Source of the DNA: Ehretia macrophylla
Taxonomy: Eukaryota > Streptophyta > Magnoliopsida > Boraginales > Ehretiaceae
Assembly (NCBI GenBank): GCA_037974665.1
Contig: CM075769.1
Coordinates: 79,507,190 to 79,571,189 of the forward strand
DNA: 64,000 bases
Direction: 5' to 3'
The translations under genes and the position numbers were made by a program. Below the pieces are notes generated by a model, which ran no database searches, was not told the DNA's origin, and was given only the letters and a program-made list of their open reading frames with translations. Shown piece after piece: positions 36,796-48,651 of this stretch (position 1 is its first letter; each line of letters opens with the position of its first letter).

Positions 36796-37189
36796 CTTTT
36801 CAATTTTTTTTGCCCTGGTTAGGGTTTCCAAGATATTTTATCCACCAAATCTCTATCACTGAATCCTACGGAATATTGGGCAAGACAACTTCGCTTCACG
36901 TAGAGGCTGAGCCTAAAACCAAATGTTTTCATCAGTTTCAGGCCACTTTTCTTCTTTTGCTCTGTTTTTTTGTCCCGAATCGTACGTCGTGAACTGTTAA
37001 AAGGACGACAACCTGACTTACAGAACATCAGAGGGCACTACAACGTGTCGATATCACGTCTTGCAAGGATGCTGCGTTGTTGGAGCGGATGGGTTGTCGT
37101 TAAGCCCATTGGGCCTTTTGAATGGGACATCTCTCTAGGCTGGGACTGTGAACCGTTAACACATAAAGGAATTGTGCCCTCAACATGAC

Positions 37190-37308
37190 GGGTGCGATCA
37201 TACCAGCACTAATGCACCAGATCCCATCAGAATTCCGAAGTTAAGCGTGCATGGGCGAGAGTAGTACTAGGATGGGTGACCCTTTGGGAAGTCCTCGTGT
37301 TGCACCAC
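37190..37308 (+). rRNA. 5S rRNA: 5S rRNA gene copy 56, in a 513-bp unit
   Basis: As copy 55 except that A90 is intact: G30A, C44T, T62A, C94T, C95T, C118A. Carries the same spacer deletion at the same junction, so the two units derive from one shortened ancestor. Confidence 0.96.
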
Positions 37309-37702
37309 CTTTTCAATTTTTTTTGCCCTGGTTAGGGTTTCCAAGATATTTTATCCACCAAATCTCTATCACTGAATCCTACGGAATATTGGGCAAGACA
37401 ACTTCGCTTCACGTAGAGGCTGAGCCTAAAACCAAATGTTTTCATCAGTTTCAGGTCACTTTTCTTCTTTTGCTATGCTTTTCCGTCCCGGATCGTACGT
37501 CATGAACTGTTAAAAGGACGACAACCTGACTCGCAGGACATCAGAGGGCACTACAACGTGTCGATATCACGTCTTGCTAGGATGCTGCGTTGTTGAAGCG
37601 GATGGGTTGTCGTTAAGCCCATTGGGCCTTTTGAATGGGCCATCTTTCTAGGCTGGGATTGTGAATCGTTAACACATATAGGAATTGTGCCCTCAACATG
37701 AC

Positions 37703-37821
37703 GGGTGTGATCATACCAGCACTAATGCACCGGATCCCATCAGAACTCCGAAGTTAAGCGTGGTTGGGCGAGAGTAGTATTAGGATGGGTGACCACGTGG
37801 GAAGTCCTCGTGCTGTACGCC
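37703..37821 (+). rRNA. 5S rRNA: 5S rRNA gene copy 57, diverged
   Basis: Eight changes: C6T, C61G, C78T, C93A, C95G, T111C, C114T, C117G. Confidence 0.95.
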
Positions 37822-38378
37822 CTTTTCAATTTTTTTTGCCCTGGTTAGGGTTGCCAAGATACTTTATCCACCAAATCTCTAATACAGAATCCCACGGAAC
37901 ATTGGGCAATACAACTTCGTTTCACGTAGAGGCTGGGCCAGCAAACCGAGGGCGTAGGGTTTGTGACCAGGTCTCCGTCGCTCCGGTGCCTATAAATTTT
38001 GATCCGTAATGATTTACGCAGCGCAAAGCATACCGTTACAAAGCTCTCTGACAGCTCTACGACGGGGGCAGCCAGCTTGCTCGCTGTGCCCTTTTTGGAG
38101 CCCAAAATCTAACGTTTTTATCAGTTTCAGGCCACTTTTCTTTTTTTGCTCTTTTTTTCCGTCCCGGAACGTACGTCGTGAACTGTTAAAAGGACGACAA
38201 CCTGACTCACGGGACATCAGAGGGCCCTACAACGTATCCATATCACGTCTTGCGAGGATGCAGCGTTGTTGAAGCGGATGGGTTGTCGTTAAGCCCATTG
38301 GGCCTTTTGAATGGGCCATCTCTCTAGGCTAGGACTGTGAACCGTTAACACATAAAGGAATTGTGCCCTCAACATGAA

Positions 38379-38497
38379 GGGTGCAATCATACCAATACTA
38401 ATGCACCGGATCCCTTCATAACTCCGAAGTTAAGCGTGCTTGGGCGAGAGTAGTACTAGGATGTGTGACCCCCTATGAAGTCCTCGTGTTGCACCCC
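38379..38497 (+). rRNA. 5S rRNA: 5S rRNA gene copy 58, first of a 4-unit duplication
   Basis: Eight changes: G7A, G17A, C18T, A37T, G41T, G86T, G97A, G98T. Base -1 is A instead of C, as in copy 62. Spacer has GGTGACGGTTGCC and TTATCCCCCAAATC, repeated 2706 bp downstream. Confidence 0.95.
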
Positions 38498-39054
38498 CTT
38501 TTCAATTTTTTTTGCCCTGGTGACGGTTGCCAAGATACTTTATCCCCCAAATCTCTATTACTGAATCCCACGAAACATTGGGCAAGACAACTTCGCTTCA
38601 CGTAGATGTTGAGCCCGCAAACCGAGGGCGTAGGGTTTGTGACCAGGTCTCCGTCACTCCGGTGCCGATAACTTTTGATCTGTAAGGAGTTACGCGATGC
38701 ACAGCATATCGTTGCAAAGCTATCTGAGAGCTCTACGACGGGGGTAGCTAGCTTGCTCACTCTGCCCTTTTTGGGGCCCAAAATAGAACGTTTTCATCAT
38801 TTTCAGGCCACTTTTCTTCTTTTGCTCTGTTTTTTCGTCCCGGATCGTACGTCGTGAGCTGTTAAAAGGATGACACCCTGACTCGCAGGACATCAGAGGT
38901 CCCTACAACGTGTCGATATCACGTCTTGCGAGGATGCTACATTGTTGAAACGGATGGGCTGTCGTTAAGCCCATTGGGCCTTTTGAATGGGCCATCTCTC
39001 TCGGCTAGGACTGTGAACCGTTAACAAATAAAGGAATTGTGCCCTCAACATGAT

Positions 39055-39173
39055 GGGTGCAATCATACCAGCACTAATGCACCGGATCCCATTAGAACTC
39101 TGAAGTTAAGCGTGCTTGGACGAGAGTAGTACTAGGATGGGTGACCCCCAGGGAAGTCCTCGTGTTGCACCCC
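39055..39173 (+). rRNA. 5S rRNA: 5S rRNA gene copy 59
   Basis: Changes: G7A, C39T, C47T, G66A, T96A. Leader reads AAATAAAGG. Spacer contains TTATTTGTATCCAAAAATCG, shared with copy 63. Confidence 0.96.
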
Positions 39174-39731
39174 CTTTTCAATTTTTTTTGCCCTGGTTAG
39201 GGTTGCCAAGATACTTTATCCACCAAATCTCTATTACTGAATCCCACAAAACATTAGGGAAGACAACTTCACTTCACGTAGAGGCTGGGCCCGCAAAGCG
39301 AGGGCGTAGGGTTTGTCACCAAGTCTCCGTCGCTCTGGTGCCCATAAATTTTGATCCGTAAGGAGTTACGCGGCGCACAGCATACCGTTGCAAAGCTCTC
39401 TGAGAGCTTTACGACAAGGGCAGCTAGCTTGCTCGCTTTGCCCTTATTTGTATCCAAAAATCGAACATTTTCATCAATTTCAGCCAACTTTTCTTCCTTT
39501 GCTCTGTTTTTTCGTCCCGAATCGTACGTCGTCAGCCTTTAAAAGGAAGACAACCTGAATCGCGGGACATCAGAGGGCCCTACAACGTGTCGATATCTCG
39601 TCTTGCGAGGATGCTGTGTTGTTGAAGCGGATGGGTTGTCGTTAAGCCCATTGGGCCTTTTGAATGGGCCATCTCTCTAGGCTGGGACTGTGAACCGTTA
39701 ACAAATAAAGGAATTGTGCCCTCAACATGAC

Positions 39732-39850
39732 GGGTACGATCATACCAGCACTAATGCATCGGATCCCATCAGAACTCCGAAGTTAAGCGTGCATAGGCGA
39801 GAGTAGTACTAGGATGGGTGACCCTCTGGGAAGTCCTCGTGTTCCACCCC
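39732..39850 (+). rRNA. 5S rRNA: 5S rRNA gene copy 60
   Basis: Changes: G5A, C28T, T62A, G64A, C94T, G113C. C28T, T62A and C94T are shared with copy 64. Confidence 0.96.
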
Positions 39851-40408
39851 CTTTTAAATTTTTTTTGCCCTGGTTAGGGTTGCCAAGATACTTTATCCAC
39901 CAAATCTCTATTACCGAATCCCAGGGAACATTGGGCAAGACAACTTCACTTCACGTAGAGGACGAGCCCTCAAACCGAGGGCGTAGGGTTTGTGACCAAG
40001 TATCCGTCGCTCCGGTTACCATAACTTTTGATCTGTAAGAAGTTACGCGACGTACAGTATACCATTGCAAAGCTCTCTGAGAGCTCTACGTCGGGGGCAG
40101 CCAGCTTGTTTGCTGTGCCCCTTTTTGGAGCCCAAAATCGAATATTTTCATCAGTTTCTGGCCACTTTTCTTATTTTGCACTGTTTTTCCGTCCAGGATC
40201 GTACGTCGTGAACTGTTAAAAGGAAGACAACCTGACTCATAGGACATCAGAGGGCCCTACAACGTGTCGATATCACGTCTTGCGAGGATGCTTTGTTGTT
40301 GAAGTGGATGGGTTGTCGTTAAGCCCATTGGGCCTTTTGAATGGGCCATCTCTCAAGGCTGGGACTGTGAATCGTTAACACATATAGGAATTGTGCCCTC
40401 AATATGAC

Positions 40409-40527
40409 GTATGTGATCATTCCAGCACTAATGCACTGGATCCCATCCGAACTCCGAAGCCAAGCGTCCTTGGACGAGAGTAGTACTACGATGGGTGACT
40501 CCCTGGGAAGTCCTCGTGTTGCACCCC
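40409..40527 (+). rRNA. 5S rRNA: 5S rRNA gene copy 61, heavily diverged
   Basis: Twelve changes: G2T, G3A, C6T, A13T, C29T, A40C, T52C, T53C, G60C, G66A, G81C, C92T. The 5' end reads GTATGTGATCATTCC. Five of the changes recur in copy 65. Confidence 0.93.
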
Positions 40528-41084
40528 CTTTTCAATTTTTTTTGCCCTGGTTAGGGTTGCCAAGATACTTTATCCACCAAATCTCTATTACAGAATCCCA
40601 CGGAACATTGGGCAAGACAACTTCGTTTCATGTAGAGGCTGGGCACGCAAACCAAGATCATAGGGTTTGTGAGCAGGTCTCCGTCGCTCCGGTGCCCATA
40701 ACTTTTGCTCCGCAAGGAGTTACGCTGCGCACCGCATACCGTTGCAAAGCTCTCTGAGAGCTCTACGACGGGGGCAACCAGCTTGCTCACTGTACCCCTT
40801 TTTGGATCCCAAAATTGAACGTTTTCATCAGTTTCAGCCATTTTTCTTCTTTTGCTCTATTTTTTTGTCTCGGATCGTACGTCGTGAACTGTTAAAAGGA
40901 CGACAACCTGAATCGTGGTACATCAGAGGGCCCTATAACCTGTTGATATCACGTCTTGCGAGGATGCTGTGTTGTTGAAGCGAATTGGTTGTCGTTAAGC
41001 CCATTGGGCCTTATGAATGGGCCATCTCTCTAGCCTAGGACTGTGATCCGTTAAGACATAAAAGAATTGTGCCCTCAATATGAA

Positions 41085-41203
41085 AGGTGCAATCATACCA
41101 GCACTAATGCACCGGATCCCATCAGAACTCCGAAGTTAAGCGTGTTTGGGCGAGAGTAGTACTAGGATGGGTGACCCTCTGGGAAATCCTCGTGTTGCAC
41201 CCC
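41085..41203 (+). rRNA. 5S rRNA: 5S rRNA gene copy 62
   Basis: Changes: G1A, G7A, C61T, C94T, G102A. Partner of copy 58; its spacer is nearly identical over the first ~150 bp. Confidence 0.96.
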
Positions 41204-41760
41204 CTTTTCAATTTTTTTTGCCCTGGTGACGGTTGCCAAGATACTTTATCCCCCAAATCTCTATTACTGAATCCCACGAAACATTGGGCAAGACAACTTC
41301 GCTTCACGTAGATGTTGAGCCCGCAAACCGAGGGCGTAGGGTTTGTGACCAGGTCTCCGTCACTCCGGTGCCCATAACTTTTGATCTGTAAGGAGTTACG
41401 CGACGCACAGCATACCGTTGAAAAGCTCTCTGAGAGCTCTACGACGGGGGCAGCCAGCTTGCTCGCTGTGCCCTTTTCGGATCCCAAAATCAAACGTTTT
41501 CATCAGTTTCAGGCCACTTTTCTACTTTTGCTTTGTTTTTTCGTCCCAGATCGTACGTCGTGGACTGTTAAAAGGACGACAACCTGACTCGCAGGAAATC
41601 AGAGTGCCCTACAACTCGTCGATATCACGACTTGCGAGGATGCTGCATCGTTGAAGCGGATGGGTTGTCGTTAAGCCCATTGGACCTTCTGAATGGGCCA
41701 TCTCTCTAGGCTAGGACTGTGGACCGTTAACACATAAAGGAAGTGTGCCCTCAACATGAC

Positions 41761-41879
41761 GGGTGCGATCATACCAGCACTAAGGCACCGGATCCCATCA
41801 GAACTCTGAAGTTAAGTGTGCTTGGGCGATAGTAGTACTAGGATGGGTGACCTCCTGGGAAGTCCCCGTGTTGTACCCC
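41761..41879 (+). rRNA. 5S rRNA: 5S rRNA gene copy 63
   Basis: Changes: T24G, C47T, C57T, G70T, C93T, T106C, C114T. Partner of copy 59. Confidence 0.96.
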
Positions 41880-42437
41880 CTTTTCAATTTTTTTTGCCCT
41901 GGTTAGGGTTGCCAAGATACTTTATCCACCAAATCCATATTACTGAACCCCACGAAATATTAGGCAAGACAACTTCGCTTCACGTAGAGGTTGGGCCCGC
42001 AAACCGAGGGCGTATGGTTTGTGACCAGGTTTCCGTCGCTCTGGTGCCCATAACTTTTGATCAGTATGGAGTTACATGGCGCACAGCATACCGTTGCAAA
42101 GCTCTCTGAGAGCTCTACGACAAGGCCAGCTAGCTTGCTCGCTTTGCCCTTATTTGTATCCAAAAATCGAACGTTTTCATCAATTTCAGCCAACTTTTCT
42201 TCTTTTGCACTGTTTTTTCACCCCGGATCGTATGTCGTGAACTGTTAAAAGGACGACAACCTGACTCGTAGGACATCAGAGGGCCCTACAACGTGTTGAT
42301 ATCTCATCTTGCGAGGATGCTGTGTTGTTGAAGTGGATGGGTTATCGTTAAGCCCATTGGGCCTTTTGAATGGGCCATCTCTCTAGGCTGGGACTGTGAA
42401 CCGTTAACAAATAAAGGAATTGTGCCCTCAACATGAT

Positions 42438-42556
42438 GGGTGCGATCATACCAGCACTAATGCATCGGATCCCATCAGAAGTCCGAAGTTAAGCGTGCAT
42501 GGGCGAGAGTAGTACTAGGATGGGTGACCCTCTGGGAAGTCCTCGTGTTGCACCCA
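42438..42556 (+). rRNA. 5S rRNA: 5S rRNA gene copy 64
   Basis: Changes: C28T, C44G, T62A, C94T, C119A. Partner of copy 60. Confidence 0.96.
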
Positions 42557-43114
42557 CTTTTCAATTTTTTTTGCCCTGGTTAGGGTTGCCAAGATACTTT
42601 ATCCACCAAATCTCTATTACTGAATCCCACGGAACATTGGGCAAGACAACTTCACTTCACGTAGAGGCTGAGCCCGCAAACCGAGGGCGTAGGGTTTGTG
42701 ACCAGGTCTCCGTCGCTCCGGTGGCCATAACTTTTGATCCGTAAGGAGTTATGCGGCGCACAGCATACCGTTGCAAAGCTCTCTGAGAGCTCTACGACGA
42801 GGGCAGGCTGCTTGCTCGTTTTGTCCATTTTTGGAGATCAAAATCGAACGTTTTCATCAGTTTCTGGCCACTTTTCTTCTTTTGTACTGTTTTTCCGTCC
42901 AGGATCGTACGTCGTGAACTGTTAAAAGGACGACAACCTGACTCGCAAGACATCAGAGGGCCCTACAACGTGTCGATATCACGTCTTGCGAGGATGCTTT
43001 GTTGTTGAAGTGGATGGGTTGTCGTTAAGCCCATTGGGCCTTTTGAATGGGCTATCTCTCTAGGCTGGGACTGTGAATCATTAACACATATAGGAATTGT
43101 GCCCTCAATATGAC

Positions 43115-43233
43115 GTATGCGATCATTCCAGCACTAATGCACCGGATCCCATCCGAACTCCGAAGCTAAGCGTGTTTGGGCGAGAGTAGTACTAGGATGG
43201 GTGACCCCATGGGAAGTCCTCGTGTTGCACCCC
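43115..43233 (+). rRNA. 5S rRNA: 5S rRNA gene copy 65
   Basis: Changes: G2T, G3A, A13T, A40C, T52C, C61T, C95A. Partner of copy 61, sharing the rare GTATG 5' end and the CAATATGAC leader. Confidence 0.95.
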
Positions 43234-43791
43234 CTTTTCAATTTTTTTTGCCCTGGTTAGGGTTGCCAAGATACTTTATCCACCAAATCTCTATTACTGA
43301 ATCCCACGGAACATTAGGCAAGACAACTTCGTTTCATGTAGAGGCTGGGCCCGCAAACCGAGGGCGTTGGGTTTGTGACCAGGTCTCCGTCGCTCCGGTG
43401 CCCATAACTTTTGATCCGTAAGGAGTTACGCGGCGCACAGCATACCGTTGCAAAGCTCTCTAAGAGCTCTACGACGGTGGCAGCCAGCTTTATCGCTGTG
43501 CCCCTTTTTGGAGCCCAAAATCGAACGTTTTCATCAGTTTCAGGCCACTTTTCTTCTTTTGCTCCGTTTTTTCATCCCGGATCGTACGTCGTGAATTGTT
43601 AAAAGGATGACAACCTGACTCGCAGGACATCAGAGGGCCCTACAACATGTCGATATCACGTCTTGCGAGGATGCTTTGTTGTTGAAGCGTATGGGTTGTC
43701 GTTAAGCCCATTGGGCCTTTTGAATGGGCCATCTCTCTAGGCTGCGACTGTGAACCGTTAATACATAAAGGAATTATGCCCTCAACATGAC

Positions 43792-43910
43792 GGGTGCGAT
43801 CATACCAGCTCTAATGCACCGGATCCCTTCAGAACTCCGAAGTTAAGCGTGCATGGGCGTGAGTAGTACTAGGATGGGTGACCCCGTGGGAAGTCCTTGT
43901 GTTGCACCCC
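43792..43910 (+). rRNA. 5S rRNA: 5S rRNA gene copy 66
   Basis: Changes: A19T, A37T, T62A, A69T, C95G, C107T. Spacer has GTAGTGTTTGTGACC, shared with copy 70. Confidence 0.96.
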
Positions 43911-44468
43911 CTTTTCAATTTTTTTTGCCCTGGTTAGGGTTGCCAAGATACTTTATCCACCAAATCTCTATTACTGAATCCCATAGAACATTGGGCAAGA
44001 CAACTTCGCTTCACGTAGAGGTTGAACCCGCAAACAGAAGGCGTAGTGTTTGTGACCAGGTCCCCGTCACTCCGGTGCCCATAACTTTTGATCTGTAAGG
44101 AGTTACGCGACGCACAGCATACCGTTGCAAAGCTCTCTGAGAGCTCTACGACGCGGGCTGCCAGCTTCCTCTATGTGCCCATTTTTGGAGCCCAAAATCG
44201 AACGTTTTCATCAGTTTCAGGCAACTTTTCTTCTTTTGCTATGTTTTTCCGTCCCGGATCGTATGTCGTGAACTATTAAAAGGACGACAACCTGACTCGC
44301 AGGACATCAGAGGGCCCTACAATGTGTCGATATCACGTCTTGCGAGGATGCTGCTTTGTTGAAGCGGATGGGTTGTCGTTTTGCCCATTGGGCCTTTTGA
44401 ATGGGCAATCTCTCTAGGCTGGGACTGTGAATCGTTAACACAAATAGGAATTGTGCCCTCAACATGAC

Positions 44469-44587
44469 GGGTGCGATCGTACCAGCACTAATGCACCGGA
44501 TCCCATCAGAACTCCGAACTTAAGTGTGCTTGGGCGAGAGTAGTACTAGGATGGGTGACCCCTAGGGAAGTCCTCGTGTTGCACCCC
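44469..44587 (+). rRNA. 5S rRNA: 5S rRNA gene copy 67
   Basis: Changes: A11G, G51C, C57T, C95T, T96A. A11G marks copies 67-69, 71 and 72. Confidence 0.96.
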
Positions 44588-45145
44588 CTTTTTAATTTTT
44601 TTTGTCTTGGTTAGGGTTGCCAAGATATTTTATCCACCAAATCTCTATTACTGAATCCCACGGAACATTGGGCAAGACAACTTCGCTTCACGTAGAGGCT
44701 GGGCCTGCAAACCGAGGGCGTAGGGTTTGTGACCAGGTCTCCGTCGCTCCGGTGCCCATAACTTTTGATCCGTAAAGAGTTACGCGGCTCACAGCATATC
44801 GTTGGAAAGCTCTCTGAGAGCTCTACGAGGGGGGCAGCCAGCTTGCTTGCTGTACCCTTATTTGTAGCCGAAAATCGAACATTTTCATAAGTTTTAGGCC
44901 CTTTTTCTTCATTTGCTATGTTTTTCCGTCCCGGATCGTAAGTCGTGGACTGTTAAAAGGACGACAACCTTACTCGCGGGACATCAAAGGTCCCTACAAC
45001 GTGTCGATATCACGTCTTGCAAGGATGCTGCGTTGTTGAAGCGGATGGGTTGTCCTTAAGCCCATTGGTCCTTTTGAATGGGCAAGATCTCTAGGCTGGG
45101 ACTGTGAACCGTTAACACGTAAAAGAATTGTGCCCTCAACATGAT

Positions 45146-45264
45146 GGGTGCGATCGTACCAGCACTAATTCACCGGATCCCATCAGAAATCCGAAGTTAA
45201 GCGTGCTTGGGCGAGAGTAGTACTAGGATGGGTGACCCCTCGGGAAGTCCTCGTGTTGCACCCC
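45146..45264 (+). rRNA. 5S rRNA: 5S rRNA gene copy 68
   Basis: Changes: A11G, G25T, C44A, C95T, T96C. Confidence 0.96.
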
Positions 45265-45822
45265 CTTTTCAATTTTTTTTGCCCTGGTTAGGGTTGCCAA
45301 GATACTTTATCCTCCAAATCTCTATTACTGAATCCCACAGAACATTGGGCAAGACAACTTCGTTTCACGTGGAGGTTGGGCCCGCAAACCGAGGGCGTAG
45401 GGTTTGTGACCAGGTCTCCGTCGCTCCGGTGCCCGTAACTTTTGATCCGTAAAGAGTTACGCGGCGCACAGCATACTGTTGGAAAGCTCTCTGAGAGCTC
45501 TACGACGGGGGTAGCGAGTTTGCTCGCTATGCCCGTTTTTGCAGCCCAAAATCAAACGTTTTCTTCAGTTTTAGGCCACTTTTCTTCCTTTCTTCTGTTT
45601 TTCCATCCCGGATCGTACGTCGTGAGCTGTTAAAAGGACGACAACCTGACTCACGGGACATCAGAGGGCCTTACAACAAGTCCATATCACGTCTTGCAAG
45701 GATTCTGCGTTGTTGAAGCAGATAGGTTGTCGTTAAGCCCATTGGGCCTTTTGAATAGGCCATCTCTCTAAGTTGGGACTGTGAACCGTTAACACATAAA
45801 GGAATTGTGCCCTCAACATGAC

Positions 45823-45941
45823 AGGTGCGATCGTACCAGCACTAATGCACCGGATCCCATCAGAACTCCGAAGTTAAGCGTGCTTGGGCGTGAGTAGTAC
45901 TAGGATGGGTGACCCTCTGGAAATTCCTCGTGTTGTACCCC
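45823..45941 (+). rRNA. 5S rRNA: 5S rRNA gene copy 69
   Basis: Changes: G1A, A11G, A69T, C94T, G99A, G102T, C114T. Confidence 0.96.
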
Positions 45942-46499
45942 CTTTTCATTTTCTTTTCCCCTGGTTAGTGTTGCCAAGATACTTTATCCCGCAAATCTCT
46001 TTTACTAAATGCCCCGGAACATTAGGCAAGACAACTTCGCTTCATGTAGTGGCTGGGCCCACAAACCGAGGGAGTCGGGCTTGTGACCAGGTCTCCGTCG
46101 CTCCGATACACATAACTTTTGATCTGTAAAGAGTTACGCAGCGCACAGCATACCTTTACAAAGATCTCCGAGAGCTCTAGGATGGGGGCAGCCAGCTTGC
46201 TCGCTATGCCCCTTTTTGGAGTCCAAAATCGAACGTTTTCATCAGTTTCAGGCCACTTTTCTTCTTTTGCTCCGTTTTTTCGTCCCGGATCGTACGTCGT
46301 AAATTGTTAAAAGGACGACAACCTGACTCGCAGGACATCAGAGGGCCCTACAACATGTCGATATCACGTCTTGCAAGGATGCTTTGTTGTTGAAGCGGAT
46401 GGGTTGTCGTTAAGCCTATAGGGCCTTTTGAATGGGCCATCTCTCTAGGCTGGGACTGTGAACCGTTAACACATAAAGGAATTGTGACCTCAACATGAC

Positions 46500-46618
46500 G
46501 GGTGCGATCATACCAGCACTAATGCACCGGATCCCATCAGAACTCCGAAGTTAAGCGTGCATGGGCGAGAGTAGTACTAGGATGGGTGACCCCTTGGGAA
46601 GTCCTCGTGTTGCACCCC
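46500..46618 (+). rRNA. 5S rRNA: 5S rRNA gene copy 70, near-consensus
   Basis: Only T62A (A box) and C95T differ. CATAAAGG leader, but GC at -14 reads GA. Followed by an intact T-run terminator. Confidence 0.98.
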
Positions 46619-46619
46619 C

Positions 46620-46634
46620 TTTTCAATTTTTTTT
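46620..46634 (+). terminator. Pol III T-run terminator (representative copy)
   Basis: Directly after the gene ending at 46618 there is TTTT, then CAA, then a run of eight T (46627-46634). The same CTTTTCAATTTTTTTT layout follows nearly every 5S gene in the window and fits Pol III, which stops at runs of four or more T on the sense strand. Confidence 0.85.
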
Positions 46635-47177
46635 GCCCTGGTTAGGGTTGCCAAGATACTTTATCCTCCAAATCTCTATTACTGGATCCCACAGAACATT
46701 GGGCAAGACAACTTCCCTTCACGTGGAGGTTGAGCCCGCAAACCGATGGCGTAGTGTTTGTGACCAGGTCCCCGTCACTCCGGTGCCCATAACTTTTGAT
46801 TTGTAAGAAGTTACGCGACGCACGACATACCGTTGCAAAGCTCTCCGAGAGCCCTACGACGGGGGCAGCCAACTTGCTTGCTGTGCCCCTTTTTGGATCT
46901 TCAAATCGAACGTTTTCATTAGTTTCTGGCCACTTTTCTTCATTTGCTCTGTTTTTCCGTCCCGGATCGTACGTCGTGGACTGTTAAAAAGGACGACAAC
47001 CTGACTCGCGGGACATCAGATGGCCATACAACGTGTCGATATCACGTCTTGCAAGGATGTTGCATTGTTGAAACAGATGGGCTATTGTTAAGCCCATTGG
47101 TCCTTTTGAATGGGCCATCTCTCTAGGCTGGGACTGTGAACCGTTAACACATAAAGGAATTCTGCCCTCAACATGAT

Positions 47178-47296
47178 GGGTGCGATCGTACCAGTACTAA
47201 TGCACCGGATCCCATCAGAACTCCAAAGTTAAGCGTGCTTGGGCGAGAGTAGTTCTAGGATGGGTGACCCCTAGGGAAGTCCTCGTGTTGCACCCC
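47178..47296 (+). rRNA. 5S rRNA: 5S rRNA gene copy 71
   Basis: Changes: A11G, C18T, G48A, A77T, C95T, T96A. Partner of copy 67. Confidence 0.96.
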
Positions 47297-47853
47297 TTTT
47301 CAATTTTTTTTGCCCTGGTTAGGGTTGCCAAGATACTTTATCCACCAAATCTCTTTTACTGAATGCCACGGAACATTAGGCAAGACAACTTCGCTTCATG
47401 TAAAGGCTAGGCCCGCAAACCGAGGGCGTAGGGTTTGTGACCAAGTCTCCGTCACTCCGGTGCCCATAACTTTTGATCCGTAAAGAGTTATGCGGCGCAC
47501 AACATACTGTTGGAAAGCTCTCTGAGAGCTTTACGACGGGGGCAGCAAGCTTGCTTGCAGTGCCCTTTTTTGTAGCCGAAAATCGAACGTTTTCATCAGT
47601 TTCAGGCCACTTTTCTTCTTTTGCTCTGTTTTTCGGTCCCGGATCGTACGACGTGGACCGTTAAAAAGATGACATCCTGACGCGCGGGACATCAGAGGGC
47701 CCTACAACGTGTTGATATCACGTCTTGCAAGGATGCTGCGTTGTTGAAGCGGATGGGTTGTCGTTAAGCCCATTGGTCCTTTTGAGTGGGCCATCTCTCT
47801 AGGTTGGGACTGTGAAACGTTAACACATAAAAGAATTGTGCCCTCAACATGAT

Positions 47854-47972
47854 GGGTGCGATTGTACCAGCACTAATGCACCGGATCCCATCAGAACTCC
47901 GAAGTTAAGCGTGCTTGGGCGAGAGTTGTACTAGGATGGGTGACCCCTAAGGAAGTCCTCGTGTTGCACCCC
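47854..47972 (+). rRNA. 5S rRNA: 5S rRNA gene copy 72
   Basis: Changes: C10T, A11G, A74T, C95T, T96A, G97A. Unit length 679 bp. Confidence 0.96.
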
Positions 47973-48532
47973 CTTTTCAATTTTTTTTGCCCTGGTTAGG
48001 GTTGCCAAGGTACTTTATCCACCAAATCTCTTTTACTGAATGCCACGAAACATTAGGCAAGACAACTTCGCTTCAGGTAGAGGCTGGGCCCGCAAACAGA
48101 GGGCTTAAGGTTTGTGACCAAGTCTCCGTCGCTCCGGTGCTAATAACTTTTGATCCGTAAAGAGTTACGCGGCGCACAGCATACCGTTGCAAAGCTCTAT
48201 GAGAGCTCTACGATGGGGGCAGCCAGCTTGCTCACTGTGCCCATTTTTGGAGCCCAAAATTGAACATTTTCATTAGTTTTAGGCCACTTTTTTTTTCTTT
48301 TGCTTTGTTTTTCCATCTCCGATCGTACGTCGTGAACTGTTCAAAGGACAACAACCTGACTCGCAAGACATCAGAGGGCCCTACAACGTGTCGATATCAT
48401 GTCTTGCGAGGATGCTGCGTTGTTGAAACGGATGGGTTGTCGTTAAGCCCATTGGTCCTTTTGAATGGGCCATCTCTCTAGGCTGGGACTGTGAATCGTT
48501 AACACATATAGGAATTGTGCCCTCAACATGAC

Positions 48533-48651
48533 GGGTGCGATCATACCAGCACTAATGCACCGGATCCCATCAGAACTCCGAAGTTAAGCATGCTAACGTG
48601 AGAGTAGTACTAGGATGGGTGACCCTCTGGGAAGTTCTCGTGTTGCACCCC
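48533..48651 (+). rRNA. 5S rRNA: 5S rRNA gene copy 73, A-box end rewritten
   Basis: Changes: G58A, T63A, G64A, G65C, C67T, C94T, C104T. The clustered changes turn GCTTGGGCGAG into GCTAACGTGAG at the A-box edge, so promoter strength is likely affected (inference). Confidence 0.95.

Larger units (their letters stand above)
36677..37702 (+). repeat. two tandem 513-bp short 5S units
   Basis: Two consecutive units share one ~164-bp spacer deletion that removes the AAACCGAGGGCG to GGAGCCC segment, including the AGCTCTCTGAGAGCT palindrome. Genes, terminators and leaders remain. The shared breakpoint and shared gene changes show that a single shortened unit was duplicated. Confidence 0.93.
38379..43791 (+). 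repeat. four-unit (2706-bp) tandem duplication
   Basis: Units 58-61 match units 62-65 one for one at an offset of 2706 bp. Private gene and spacer changes recur in the same order: GGTGACGGTTGCC in units 58/62, TTATTTGTATCC in 59/63, C28T+T62A+C94T in 60/64, and GTATG 5' end with A13T, A40C, T52C in 61/65. Confidence 0.9.
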
